Of a DNA stretch of 64,000 bases, positions 22,042 to 61,305 are shown piece by piece (the stretch's first letter is position 1; each line of letters opens with the position of its first letter). The stretch lies in assembly GCF_020382885.2 (NCBI RefSeq), contig NC_058506.1:22729818-22793817 (forward strand), given 5' to 3'. The translations under genes were made by a program, and so were the position numbers. The notes beneath the pieces were generated by a model. It did no database searches and had not been told where the DNA came from. It saw only the letters and a list, made by a program, of their open reading frames with translations. Source of the stretch: Scatophagus argus (lineage: Eukaryota > Chordata > Actinopteri > Scatophagidae).

Positions 22042-23177
22042 AGAGGAGCTTCATCACTTCCTGCGTCTCAAACAGATGACATCACTACAACATCAGAAAC
22101 GCCTTAACAGCATCCAGGAGGCACAAGCTGCTCCGAGTGTCACCGTCAGTCAGCTGAGCGAACGCTGAACAAACGCTGAACAAACGCTCTCATTTCTGAC
22201 TCTTTGGTTTACACTTTAAAGGTCCAGTCTGCACTCTTACTGTCTGCAAATCAGGAAAAACAAAAGCAGCAGACAGCAGTGTCACCTGACACACACACAC
22301 ACTCATACACTCACACTCTCACAGTCTCACACACACACACTCTGTCTCACACACTCTGTCACTGTGTCCTCTGTGTGAGTGTGTAGTTTTGTGCAGCTGA
22401 TTTGTCTTCTCCTGTGTGTTACCCACTGATGAGCGAGCGGCAGTCAACCCGTCAGACAGGAAGCTGAAGTGAGATGGGAAAGTCATCAGAGTGAGACGTC
22501 TGCTCCCGTCAGTGGATGTTTGTGTGATTTTAAACCCTCGCACGTCGGTTGTTGCTCTTCTGGTCTGTCAGTCAGACTACACGAGCTGAGCAGCATTCGG
22601 TGTGGAGTAGGTGGTGTTTCTGCACTCGCTCCACCCTGACCAGGTGTGTTCACACTGAATGATGTTCTGTGTGTGTCTGCCGCTGACGACTCGTCTGTCA
22701 ATGAAGCTCAGACGCTCGCGCTGATCTTACGCTTCAAACTGCCGCTTAACCGGTTAGCTTAGCTTAGCACAAAGACTGGAGACGGGGAGGCGGCAGGCCC
22801 GGCTCAGTCCAAAGGGACCAGAATCCACCAGCAGCTCGTGGGAAGCCTCGTTACCTGAACATGCTGTTCATGACCTGCAGGTGTCAGTAGAGCTGAATGT
22901 TTCATGGCGGGTTGCTAACGCTAACCCGCAGACGGCTCTGCTGGATGTTAAAAATGATGGTTTCCGTCCGCAGGTGTGCAGGCTAACATCTGCTGCAGTC
23001 GTGTTTTCGTCTCCTGCGTCTGTTTCCAGTCTTTATGCTAAGCTAAGTGGCTGCAGGCTGTGGAGACAAACTCTCCTCTGACCTCACAAAGTGACGTTCA
23101 CTGACTTGTAGTTTGTTCTGGTAAAGCATTCCTGTCAGTTTTCAAATCTTTATATTTGTAATGTCTGTTTCAATAAA
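22042..23177 (+). other. nipal4 3' UTR with GCTTAGC-type repeat and poly(A) signal
   Basis: The first convincing AATAAA downstream of the nipal4 stop is at 23172-23177. The putative UTR contains a CA tract (about 22290-22360) and, at 22750-23062, a fragment of an abundant fish repeat: GGTTAGCTTAGCTTAGCACA...AAGACTGGAG...TCCAGTCTTTATGCTAAGC. The two ends of this fragment are inverted copies of each other (CTTAGCACAAAGACTGG against CCAGTCTTTATGCTAAG). Confidence 0.6.
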
Positions 23178-26044
23178 GCCTGCTGGCCAACAGTTTGTTT
23201 TTCATTCTTCTGTTTTGATAAATAACGTCTTCAGTATCACTCGTTTGGTTTTCTTTTCTCTGCGGTTCAAAAATAACGACATCCCCGAGCGAGAAGACGA
23301 AACAGAAGAAGAAAGACTTTCAGTTTAGATTTAAAGCCGGATTCACTTTGGTCCACACTCGGATATTTTAGCTCAGTGACCCTCTGACTGAACAGTTTAA
23401 ACCCTAAAAAGTAAAAACTGTGCGAGTTTACTCTCAATACGAGAGCCAACGCAGAGAAATACAACTCAGGTTACCAGCTCTGAAGCTCCTCTTCTTCTCT
23501 GGTTGTTGACCAGCTGTGATCCTCACTCGCTGCTGCTCCAGTGAGGAAAGTCCTCACAGAGCAGAGACCACGACCAGTGAGGTGTTTGTGAGGAGCCTCA
23601 GAGGACCAAATATCCAGCAGCAGAATCACTAGGAGACAGACAGAGAGAGAGACAGACAGGCAGGCAGAGAGAGACAGACAGGACACGTTTCTTGTATGTT
23701 GCTTCTTCTCTGACTCTGCTGCTGCACTCGAGCTTGAATTGCAAATGAGGGCGACGTTCAGCAGCCTGAGCTGATCAAACCTGCGGTCAGTGAACGCCAC
23801 ATCTGAGCTCATTAACTACACAGGTACTCAGATGAGGCAAAGTTTACTTCCCTCACTGTAGGACAAATGAGCTCCACCGCAGCAGGAGCAAACCACTGAT
23901 GAATGAAATTTAGAACTTCCTGCTGGGGGTCCACTTCTGTCCGTTCCCCAAATGTCCACTTGGTGTCGCTGTGACACCAGACAGGACAGTCTGGGCTCCT
24001 TCCAGCAGTCACACTGCACTTACAAAACATCAGACGCACAGCAGCTCCTGAAGCTTGAAATGATCCACTCGTCTTCACCTCCCGCTGAGAGCTAGCGGGC
24101 GTTCAGGTCTACAGGAACGTGTGTTTTTACCTGGACTCACCTGGACATTCAGCAGGCTGTTGGTGACGAATCCCAGCTTCCCAGCAGTCGACAGGAAGAG
24201 CCACAAACACCCACTACAGCACCAAGTCTGGATTCATCCGCCACTGAAAATAGTCAATTCAATTCAATTCAGTTCAGTTTTATTTAAAGTCACTTTACAG
24301 GTGTGTAAACAACACACTCACCTACAGCAGAGCATCAGAGAGGAACAGGTCCCAGCAAATCCCCACACTCAGGAAGTGAGGCAGTTTTCTCCTGCTCTCC
24401 TTTGTGAGCAGGAAGTAGTAGCAGTATTTAAGACAGTACTGCCTACTGTCTTAAATACTGCTGGGATTCACTTGTATTAATACACCATCATGTATTTGTT
24501 GTACTTTGATAGATTGTAACCAAAGTTACCAGTTAAATGTCACTGAGTAAAGAAGAAGAATAACATGTAGCTCAAAGGAAATTCACAGGTTATGTACAAG
24601 TACCTCACTGCTGTGCTTACTAGCACAGTACTTCGTTGAATGTACTGAGTTACTGTCCCTCGCCGTCCTGCTTCCTCCGCCTTCAGCCTGCGGTCTGATC
24701 GCAGCTCTATCAGCTGCTGCTCATAGCGACCCTTCGCTCTGACGACTCGCTGCAACCAAAAGACATAATCACATTCCGCACACTTTAATTCCCTGACAGC
24801 CAATCAGCTGGGCTCCTCTGTCCAGCCGCCATGTTTGATGGTCATTCTAAAGCCCGTAATCCTGTCGGAGCGGCTGCCTCACACACAGACTGCAGATCGG
24901 TCCTCCTTCTTATGCAACAGGCTTCAAAACGTGTTCCTCCAGCCGTCAGCGCGTCGCCTGATGGGGTCAATGCGAGTGTGATGACGGCTGATTTCTGCTG
25001 CCACACTGAAGGTCACGTGCTGGAGAAACTCGCCGTGGTCCTCGTCCTCTTAACGTGAACTTTTGTTAGCTGTGGCAGATAAAGAGTGCAGTCCAATCAG
25101 AGCAAACTCCTTCATCAGGTCACCATGTTAACGTTTGGTTTCACCCAGTCAGCAGAGTAAAATGTTCGCTTCGTTTCTGCGGACCAAACTTAACGTCGCG
25201 TCACGTTTCTGGCACTAAAAACGCTCGGTCAGGAAGAGCTTGGCCTTTCGTCACCACACGCGCCTGGAAAATCTCCCGTCTCGTTCATAAAGGGTCTGGG
25301 GCCAAATATGAGGACTTCAGCACAAACGACACCAGCCGAGTTTGGAGACAAACCAGTGAAGGTCAGAGGTCCACGTTTCCAGACGGGAACAGGATGAACG
25401 GCGAGTCCTGAAGGTGAGACAACGCTGAACACAGACTGAAACGTGTTCACTGAACTCTTTCCTTTGTCCTTCTGTCTTCTGCGTCCTCGTCGTCAGATTC
25501 GGGACAAAGAGGAGTTGAGGTAAACCTACTGTCACAGCGACAGCGTCTGCTTGTCTTCTGTGATTTCACACCGGCAGGAGACTAAAGGGAGGAGGCCACT
25601 TTGGCTCCATTTTCAGCTGCGTGTCCGCCCATGTAAAAACCGCCGGGAGGCTTTCAGGGGTTTTGATTTGAGCTGCTATTTCCCCAGCAGGCGGAAAACA
25701 CAGATCCTGGACTGAGAGGGTGTAATGTGTCTATAAGCCTACTTTATGTGACGGGGATTCAGCCGGTGGTGGAGGGAAGAGCAGTTTCTCCAGGCTGTGC
25801 TGTGAAGACCCACCTTCCATTAATCAGATTCCCTCAGATCTCTGTGCTCCAACCTGGGGCTGTTGACCGGAGGGGAGGACTGGGAGATAAAGTGATTACA
25901 AAGATATTATTATCTTTATTCAACTGATTTCTCTGTCGATACCAACAGAGTCACATAACTCTGAGAACATTAAACAGAAAAATCCATTGATCCATTAGGT
26001 TGTTCTGTTTTCTTGCTGTCAGGAAATCCTAGAAAAACCCCGAG
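23178..26044. other. Intergenic between nipal4 and gria1, no gene supported
   Basis: No gene recognised. 24254-24295 has an ATTCAATTCAATTCAG stretch common in fish repeats. 24575-24660 resembles the TACTTNAGTA repeat. A perfect hairpin lies at 24420-24462. On the minus strand a possible acceptor at 24750 (TTTTGGTTGCAG) precedes a charged open stretch (RAKGRYEQQLIELRSDRRLK), but I found no partner exons. Confidence 0.4.
24420..24462. repeat. Perfect 19-bp hairpin
   Basis: AGCAGTATTTAAGACAGTA, a 5-nt loop (CTGCC), then its exact complement TACTGTCTTAAATACTGCT. No mismatches in the stem. Confidence 0.95.
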
Positions 26045-26353
26045 CACCCGCCTGAGCCAATCAGGAGCAGCGCTCAGCTGTCAATCACGACCTTTCAGCC
26101 CCTTTTGAGGCATCAGATAACTAAATGAAACCAAACCGAACAGAAAGATGAACACGAACAAACATGTGCATAACAAGAACGACCTAAAGTAACACAAACC
26201 ATCTTTAGGAACAACTGATTTGATCACTTTTGAGTTTTTAGTTTGGCTTATGCCTCATCTACTAACATGGAGGGGGAGGGGCTTATGAGCTGTACTGCAG
26301 CCAGCCACCAGGGGGCGTCCACACTTTTACTGATTGTCTCGATGTACAGTCAA
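26045..26353 (+). repeat. Dispersed repeat copy 2, carries CTCF-core-like motif
   Basis: Second copy of the family at 16660-16953, same orientation and about 300 bp long. The shared blocks are GAGCCAATCAGGAGCAGCGC, GGGGGAGGGGCTTATGAGC and CTGCAGCCAGCCACCAGG. The CTCF-core-like CCACCAGGGGGCGTC lies at 26305-26319. Both copies end near ATGTACAGTCAA. Confidence 0.85.
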
Positions 26354-29300
26354 CCCTCCTGACAGCTGAGTCATAATTTGTTTGTCTGAAACAAACGAAT
26401 GTTTTAATGTCGTTTTTGTGTGTGAAGTGAATTGACTGAAGGGTTTCAGGAAGGTCAGGATGGTGAAACTGCAGCTCCACTGCAGGCCTTTCTGTCGGTT
26501 ATCTGCATCACATGGTGACGGAGAGTTTTTAAAATCCACTTTTAAACATCAGCCCGTAAGGCGAGCTGAACGTCCAGGCTGCGAACTCAGACGGGCGTCG
26601 TCACTGTGGCAAAGACAGCAAAGGCCTGAAACTCTGATCACGATTTTATTTCTCTGTGATTTGGTCTCACACAAAAGATTTTTCTGGAAACACTTCAGCT
26701 AATTTCTCTTTATTTCTTGAAGAGCTGTCTGGTGTGTCGTCGGCAGCCCCTCTGGGAACCAGTCATCCTCCTCATCATCTCTGTTCTTCTGGAAGTTTCC
26801 ACGAGGGCGAGCGGTGGAAGGTAATGGGCCACAAACTGCTAATCAGGGCCTTTCTGGGGCTAATTGTGGGCTTTGTTTCAGCTCCGTCTGTCTCCATCCT
26901 CCCTCCCAGCCGGGGGAGTAATGAGGCGTGAGGTGATCTGATGTCCCCCTCAGGACACCAAATATTCAATGAAAGGTCCTGGGAGCTCGGAAAAGCTGGA
27001 GCTAATGGAGAGAAACCAGGACAAAAAGACAGACGAGAGAGGGACAAAGACGGCGTGCGGGAGAGAGAAGAGTTACAGAGAGAAGAAATGAAGACGAGAT
27101 GGATCGATAAAGCAAACAATTGAGAAGAAAAGAAAACGTGAAAGAGTCAGCAGGGACTGAGCTGATGGGAATCGAACAAACGTTCAGCGTGAAGCAAATC
27201 GTTGGGAAAAACCTCATGGAAACTGTGGAAACTTTACACAATAAATCTTCTTTTCCATTGTTTCCCACACGCCGAAATAACTTTTTAACAATCAGAAAGC
27301 TGCTCAGAGTTCACTCGCCGCACACTCACACTTTAACTTCACAGCAAAACAAGTTCATTTCTCAGGAGCAAAAGGTTCCTTTTGGCCCACCGGACGTTTT
27401 CTTATTATTTCGCGAAAATAAAATAAATAAAAGCACGTAGAAGTGAATAAAAAACTAATAATATTTCTGCTGATACTGACTTTACCACCGGAGTAAAAAC
27501 CGTCTGTGAGGAGAAAACACGAGTCACAGAACTGGACGTTTTTAATCCAAGTTTTAATCTCCTTCCGACATGCGGTTTCCTGCCGACCTGGGAGGACTGT
27601 GGTCTCCCGAGGAGCTTCTGGCTGGCTTTCAGAAAACAAGTTCACATTCCTCCGACTCGGGTGCACTGATGGTGTTGATGTGTTGTGGTTTTCGTCAGTA
27701 ATGTCCTCTGAAGTGCTGGCAGACTGAGTTTTCCAGCCTCTCTCGTCACATTATCATTTCAACGGCGTCAGATTCCTCTGATCTGCCTCAGTGTCTCCAG
27801 CCGGCCCACATTTTCCTGTCACATTTTGCTCATCAGAAAAGCTCCTGCTGTCTAATTTCATCAAACAGTGTTTTTATGTTTACAGTCACCTCAGAAACTT
27901 TTCTTTCAGAGCCTGACGTTTTCCTGAGAAACTTTTCCAGACGCCGCATCTCTCTGCTCTTCTGTACTCACAAAGTGCCATTTGTGCCGACTGGTCACAG
28001 CAGATAAGAGCAGATAATTAAAGTGGAGGGGGTGGTGCTATCGCAGGCCTTCATCTGGCAGAGCCGCGCTGCTCTTTAAACATGATTTTTACCATCAATG
28101 GACTTGAAATAAAGACCTCTTAATGCGTCTCATGTCGAGCTGGAAGTGGGAGATAAAATCTGATTTAACTTCTCGTCTTGTGTCGCCTCTCGTAAGGTTT
28201 GATAACACGACACGACACAAACTTGCCACAAAAGTGATTCAAAGACGAGGACCAGCTGCTGGGCGAGCAGGACTGGATCTCAACTCCAAGGACAGAGAAA
28301 AATGTTTTTCTACAAAACCTCCGAGCCTCATCGTCCTTATCACATGCATTTATTTTGAAATTCCCTTTGCATCTCTGCCCTCTCGAGAAAAACTCAGAAG
28401 CAACAAGTCGTTACGAGTTCAGGAAGCACAACAAACCCGAGCGAGCAGCCGGCTCGGCGACTGAGGCCGATGAAGGCTGATGAAGACGGCCGTACCGATC
28501 ACGTCGAACCCTCCGGATGAGTACATGAACGTTACACGGAGGGAAAAAAACCCCACAAAAGTCGAGATAATGTCACAGGTTTTTATTAAACAGTTACTGA
28601 CCTGAATGTAATCAACAAAAATCTAAATTATTACAAACTGATTGATCAAAGATAACAAACAAGTGTTGCTCTGCATGTTGTCATTCATATCATACAAATG
28701 TGAATGTTATCATTCCTGATTTTTGTTCAGTTTCAGAGTAGAAAAAGTTCGGGAAAACGCAGGGGGGAAACAAACGCGAGGCCGAACTCAACGCGGAGCA
28801 GCTGCGACGTGTTGCCTCGAGTGAACCGCAGAGTCACTGAACGCTGCTGAGTCGAAGGAGGAGTCATCCCAAAACAGGCTAACAGGCTAAGCGATGCAAA
28901 CAGCAGGATGTCACGTTCTCAGCCGTCTGAGAGCAAAAACAAAATGCCTGAGGGCTTCTGTGCGTCCTCAGACAAAAGCCGGGTTCTGCATTACTCTAAT
29001 GAGGTGATTCTGTCGTGACCTTTTGTGGACTGAGAGCAGAAACCTTTGGCTCTCCCCGTTTCCTGTCTTTATGCTAAGCTAAGCTAGGCTAAGCTAGCTG
29101 GCTGGAGTGTCGAGGTGCTTCAGACTTAACGTCTGATGTTACAAATGTGATCCAAGCTCGTCTCAACAGAGACGCTGTGTCGTGTTCAGGCTGGTGTTAC
29201 CGTGGGGGTTAGAGGTCTTCACTGGTCCACTCGCTCCTGCTGAACCGAGACCTCAGCTGAGACTTGAGCCGATCCTACAGCAGGGCAGTAATGTGGAGTC

Positions 29301-30653
29301 TAACAGACATGTGAACGCATCAGCTCTGACTGTCACATTACAGTCACTCATCCCGAGCTGCTGGCTGGTTTCAGAGGCGTCGCTATCGGAACTGATGCTA
29401 AGCTAACACATGCTAAACCTCCAAACTGTTTGTTAAACTGTAAAGTCTCCACTGTTCCAATACAGAAAGTGTGTGTGTGTGTTAAAGGCACCTTTGATGG
29501 AGCTGAATAACAAAATTATCTGTTGAGTAATTACTGAAGTCAGTCAGAAGTCAGTCAGCTTGATACATTTTTGAGTAACTCATCTAAAGCCTGTCACTGC
29601 GGGAGGAAAATATTTTAGAATAATCTAAATGTTAATGAGGTCATCTTTGTCAGGTTTGATCCACAGACATTAAATTATCTTCTGCCCAACACCAAAGTGT
29701 TTCTTTGCTGCTGCAGGAGGTGAAAACAGAACTTTGGATTGGTTTAAATGAAGCGTATAAACGAGAGGTTGGTCGGCTGATGGATCATCACACTGTTCGG
29801 ATCGGCTCAGACGGCTCAGACCTCTGAAGACCTCTAACAGCATCGCAACGTCTCCCGACAGAAGGAGGCGTTCACTGATCACCAGCACGTGTTTCTGTTT
29901 GCATGCTCAACTCAAACAAACGTGACGAAGCTTTCAGCGTTCTGAACAGGAGGAAGAGGAGGAGAAGAAGAAGAGCAGGTGTATTAAGTAAGAACTTTTA
30001 AAAAACGACCCCCCCCCCCTCAGGCTCCCCCTCCTGGGGTCCCTTATTGCAGAAGAGGAGGAGTTTATTTTAAGACAGCGCTCGTAGAAAAGGAGTTTGT
30101 TAAGCCCAGCAGCTCGTCTTGCAGGAGCTTGTTTCCCGTTTGTTTTCAGTTCAGGTGTTGTGTTCAGGTGCACTGTGTTCATCAGAGCTCTGTAGTATTT
30201 AGTCCAGTCATGGTGAACATGAACGCTCGTCCATCTGCCCGCCTGCCAAAACATTTTCCTTCCCCTTCCCTTCTTTCTGTCTCTTCTCATGTAATCCTTT
30301 GCTCCTCCCCCTCCGTGTTTATCAGCTTTCATCTACTCCCTCACCCTCCACCTTCAAATCCTCTCCTTCCTTTAATCTCCCCATCTTATTCTTTTCCTCC
30401 CTCTCTCTTTCTTTTCCTACTCTGTCCACTGCTCTCCTCCTGCCTTAAATATCCTCTCATTTTCTGTCTCATCTCTTCCTCCCTCCTCCCAGCATCTTCC
30501 ACCTCTCATCTTCTTACCTCTCTTTTCCTTTGCTCTTCTTCCCCTCGTCTCCTCACTTCACTTTCTGACACACAGACAGGCAGACACACAGACAGGCAGG
30601 CAGGCAGGCAGATGGGCAGGAGCGTTCTGTCCAATCAGGAGGCTCAGTTTTGA
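26354..30653. other. Intergenic and presumed gria1 3' UTR, no further gene
   Basis: No gene supported between 26.35 and about 30 kb. 29040-29105 has a TTTATGCTAAGCTAAGCTAG repeat fragment. Immediately left of the gria1 stop (30575-30620) is a CAGA/GGCA microsatellite. 30240-30550 is a long pyrimidine-rich stretch on the plus strand, so gria1 mRNA would be purine-rich there. I cannot place the gria1 poly(A) site with confidence. Confidence 0.4.
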
Positions 30654-56724
<26,071 letters not shown>

Positions 56725-57785
56725 CTGGGACAGAAGGAGGGAGGATTATTAAAACAGAGCTCGTCAGACAACAGCAGATGAACTGATTTGGAGAACGTGG
56801 TGAAGGCAGACTCAGTAACTTTCTGTATTAACACACATGCTGTGTTTTCCGTAATGTCACCGGCAGCTGGTGTGTGTGAGTGTCTGTTCAGTGTGTTTGT
56901 CGGTCCACATCTCCTTCAGTTCCTCAGACTTTTAGCTTGTTTTCATCACCTCCTCTCCCTCTCTTGAAACAACACATTGTCATTTGTTATATCTGCTTCA
57001 GTCTATTGTTTTAATCTGCACAAACAGCACTCTCTCCACTTGGTAATAAGCTAAGACATGATAAAGTGTCCTTATCTTCATGGCAGGCAGACATCATTTC
57101 AGCTGCTCACTTATCTGCTGCTGCGTAGCTGATAAAGTTTCCTGTTCCACACAAAAGGCCTCCACATAGTAAATCCCCACACACACAGCGGCTGTAATCA
57201 AATTACTCTTCATGCAGAGCTCCTTCACAGCCAGGGATTAAGCCTCAAGACAAAATAATTCTCTACAAGTCGTTCGCTGACTCACTCTCTTATTTTATGG
57301 TCTTCAGGACACAATCCCACTGGATTAGAACATGTTTGTATTATGTGTGTCATCGCCAGAGCAGAGCGCCATGCAGAGGAGTGTGATCGACTGAGTTACC
57401 CGTCAGCCGCTCGCACAAACACACAAGATCGTCTTCAGTGAGCTTAGCACACCGCTGAACAGCTTTGTTCATCAGAGTTTTCTCCAGACCCTTGTCATAC
57501 CTGTGTGAGCTCCATCACACGGTGCAGCAACAACACCTGAAGCTCACAAGTCTTTGCAGATCATGTAAAACCCATTTATGACCATTTTGAGATGAATTTC
57601 TCTCCATAGGTCAAAGGTCACAGGCACATAAAGAGGACGTTTCATACCTCAAAGTTGCTAAGTTGATGTAACTTCATGAAATTACATGAACAACAAATCA
57701 AATAACGATTAATCAGTATTAGATCAGACGTATAGGAGATGTGCCGACAGATGTCATCATCTATTGTGTGTGTGAGTGTGAGAGA

Positions 57786-57833
<48 letters not shown>

Positions 57834-58410
57834 ATGTTTGTGTGTGTGTGTGTGTGTGTCCTTGCAGCCTCAGATCCCCACAGGCCATCGCTAACATGCT
57901 AACAACAAGCCTGGTCCCTGGGAGCAGCCTGGCACTGGAAATAACCGCTCCCTGTGGGGCCGTGCTATCACGCTAACAATAGACGTTTGCCTTTGGGCGA
58001 ATGCAATCATGCTAACGAGGTATCTGTCTCTTAGCATTAGCACTGCTGTCCCACTGGGATGACAGACCTCTCCTTCATCGCAGAGGGTCAGGCAGATGTT
58101 GAGAGCCTGGGGAATCATTGTAGCTGTTTGTGTTTGAGTCAACAACACCCCCACATGATGGAGGTCCAGGTGTTCAACCAATGGGATGAAGCGGAGAAGT
58201 GATGTTAGATTTATGTTAGTCATGTACTCTCTCACCTCTGCGTGCTGGGTTGATCTTAATTATTTAGCTTGTACTGATTCTATTATAATATAACAAAAGT
58301 GCTGCAAATGAACAGGACAAATACTACTACTACCACTACTATTATTACATACACTTCAAAAGCAAACTTTAAGCTAAGCTAATTGGCTTCTGGCATTAGC
58401 TTAATATTAC

Positions 58411-58445
58411 AGATCTTCTGTCTTTATATTACAGACAGAAGATCT
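58411..58445. repeat. Perfect 13-bp hairpin
   Basis: AGATCTTCTGTCT, a 9-nt loop (TTATATTAC), then AGACAGAAGATCT. Stem without mismatch. Confidence 0.9.
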
Positions 58446-59532
58446 TCTCATATGACTATTGCCAAAAGACAGATTTAGCAATTTTTTTTCTCCACACTTC
58501 AAACTATTCCATTTAAGTTTTTAACATTACAAAGCAACAGTGAGAGTCGAGTGTGGAAGTAGTTTGAGGTAGATCACGGGGGATTAATAACAAATTCACA
58601 AAAACCAAACGGTGCTCAGCAAAGCTCCTTACAGACACTCAGAATTCAAGGTGAGGGACTTTCATCTGCACTAAGAGCGTGTCCATTACAGCTTAACGAT
58701 TAAGGTTACACAAGGCCGATCGCAACGTCGCAGAGACTGAGCTGACCTCGCCTCGTGCCCACTGAGGGTCCTCCAGTCAGACATCTCGCTCCTCGCCACC
58801 TGAGGCTTTGAGACAGAGCTTTATTTAAACACAGCCCAGAGACGACGCCGAGTGCCACGGGGCCCACAGCTGAGACCGAGTCTACCCACAGAGCCGTTCA
58901 TCCTCCTGACACGTCCGTCCATCCATCTGTCTGTCTGCAGGACAGAAAGATGGCTGAGCTGAAGGGTATTGGCAGGTAACTGCGAGGACGTCTAGTTAAC
59001 CAGAGGCTTTCTTCCTCCGCTGAGAAGACGAGACAGGAAGGCCCGGAGACACACATCATCCGATGATCGGGTCACCGTTTCACTCTGTCGTTCTGCATTC
59101 CCATCACCCACGTTTCACTCCCGCCTCTCCAGAATGACATCCAGTCAGCAACAGAAGGAGCCGCAGCCCCGGCAACAAACACTTCATGGTGACGTTTTTA
59201 TTTACCGTTTGCTCGGTCTGAAGCGACTGAAGTACTTCACAGGCAGCCACAGTGGTGACAGCGGTGTGGACCGACTCTCTGCCTCTTTAAATTCTGTTAA
59301 CTAATGTGAAGAGCGAGGACCCCACAGGTCGTCCACCTGCTCTGACCTCACTTCCTGTCAGCTCTCCACTGCGTAGAGGAATCTTCAGTGGAAACAAACA
59401 AAATGTCGTTCTTAAACGTAGGCAAAGCAACAAACCTTTTCTTGTTAATGTCAGTAAATCCGTTGGAATTTCCCTGACGTTTCTACTGGACTTGTTGAAT
59501 GGTCTAAGAACGTAATGTAACGGTAGCCATCC

Positions 59533-59745
59533 ACACAGTCTACGTCCCCAACACTTAGGACTGCACACAGGGCCGTCCACACAGTCCACGTCCCCAATAA
59601 TTAGGACTGCACACAGGGCCGTCCACACAGTCTACGTCCCCAACACTTAGGACCACAGACAGGGCCGTCCACACAGTCCAATCCTCAACACGCAGGGCCG
59701 TCCACACAGTCCACATCCTCAACACGCAGGGCCGTCCACACACCT
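59533..59745 (+). repeat. 46-bp tandem repeat (GGGCCGTCCACACAGTC)
   Basis: Three near-complete units of about 46-60 bp (ACAGTCTACGTCCCCAACAC, TTAGGACTGCACACAGGGCC) are followed by two shortened units of about 35 bp (TCCTCAACACGCAGGGCCG). The shortened units share an internal deletion, so they probably arose from one another. Confidence 0.9.
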
Positions 59746-61029
59746 CTGCCTAGATATTGTAACTCGGCTAGCGAGCTCATCACGCCCCTCTACAACACAA
59801 CATCAGCTACAGACAGCAGCTGACAGACAATTTGTCAGTTTTCAACACTAAATATCTGGAGGTCTGGACTCAGACACAAACTGTACTTACCGGTCTACAC
59901 GTCCACGGGGTCGACAATCAGACCTCCAGCTCAAATAAAGAGAGCAGCTTTGAGGTTTTCATTGAAACGACTGTTCACTCGTCTCGACCTCAGGCTCTAA
60001 TTAACGCGTTTAGTAGTGATGCTGAATAATAGATTAAACGCCTTCCTCAGGGTGCTCCACACCATTCATACACACACAAAACCTAATGCAGCGTGCACGC
60101 GCGCGCACACACACACAGTCTGAAGTCATTTAGGCAGCTGCTGCCTCGCAGGCATCAATGCAATAATCTCTTGCTGAGCATGCAGCTCTGACACACACAC
60201 ACACACACACACACAGGGAGAAATGGAGGTTCCCTACAAGGGTTTTCTCCCTCAACAGTCGCAGGTTGAATTCCTCATCTGTCTGCTCAGAGTCTGAAAG
60301 TCGTCTCAGTTGCCTCCATGTCTACATTTACATTTCAGTCGTCCACAGAGGTTTACCCACAATTCACTTCAGAGCCAACAAATCAGCTGCCTGAGAGCTG
60401 CACAGACCACAACGTCAAGCACAGCCAACTGCGGTTATTTAGCAGCAGAAGAACAAATTCAGCTGATAGTTTAGCAGCTTTCTGAACTGGGGCAGCAATT
60501 CAGCGGAGCTGAAAGGACAAACTGTCTTCACTGAACTATCAGTCTGTTCAGTGGACATGAAGGGTTGTCAGGCCCTGACACATCAGCTACACGAATTACA
60601 AAGCAGCTCGTATTTTATTGTTCATCCTGTGAAGTGTTTGGTGCACACTGATAGCCATGTAGTTCCAGCTGTGGAGCAAGAGTGAATTCACCGCCTTTCA
60701 GCGAGCTCTCTGAACTTCTTTAGGCTAATAAACACAACAAACAACTCTGTTCAAGGCTACAATCAAATAAACAAACTTATGTCAGCCTTAAGTCAAACTT
60801 AGGTCTTTATTGTCATCGCTAACCGTATGAACAATCAATAACATGGCTGCTGTTAGCACTCACAGCTGTCAAGCTAGCACATCAGCATCAGGTAAGTTTG
60901 GTTGCACAACTATCTTGCAAACAGCTTTGGCAATATCTCCACCTAACCTTGACTCCGGTCAAGAGCAGTGAGAGCATGCAGGTAGACATGGAGGCCAACC
61001 AATCATTTCATTTCAGATGAATGAAAGGA

Positions 61030-61305
61030 TTGGACAGGTTTATTACAGACATTCAACAGTCACAGACACCAGATTTTTTTTATCAGAACACATCAGCGTG
61101 ATAAGAATGACCTACAATGACAGAAATCATCTTGGGACAAATTTATCTGATGTGTACTTTGAGTTTTTAGTTTGGCTCATGTCCCATCTGCTAACATGGA
61201 GGGGGAGGAGCTTATGAGCTGTACTGCAGCCAGCCACCAGGAGGCCTCCAGATGATTGGGCTTCCCTTTTGGTTAGCTCATGATGCAGATCTTTACACAC
61301 AGTCA
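61030..61305 (+). repeat. Dispersed repeat copy 3 (CTCF motif decayed)
   Basis: Third copy of the family at 16.7 and 26.1 kb, same orientation. It shares GAGTTTTTAGTTTGGCTCAT, AACATGGAGGGGGAGGAGCT and GTACTGCAGCCAGCCACCAG. The CTCF-core-like site is changed to CCACCAGGAGGCCTC (61234-61248). The left part is more diverged than in copies 1 and 2. Confidence 0.8.

Noticed and set aside
30129-30653. 174-codon plus-strand frame rich in Ser, Leu and Pro
   Set aside because: It follows from a CT-rich stretch in the presumed gria1 3' UTR; no homology or splice signals.
57891-58235. 114-codon minus-strand frame in gria1 intron 2
   Set aside because: No match to any gria1 exon and no flanking splice sites of the right phase; composition like surrounding intron.
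59533-59745. CRISPR-like array of repeats and spacers
   Set aside because: Units are contiguous variants of one sequence without unique spacers, in a vertebrate intron.
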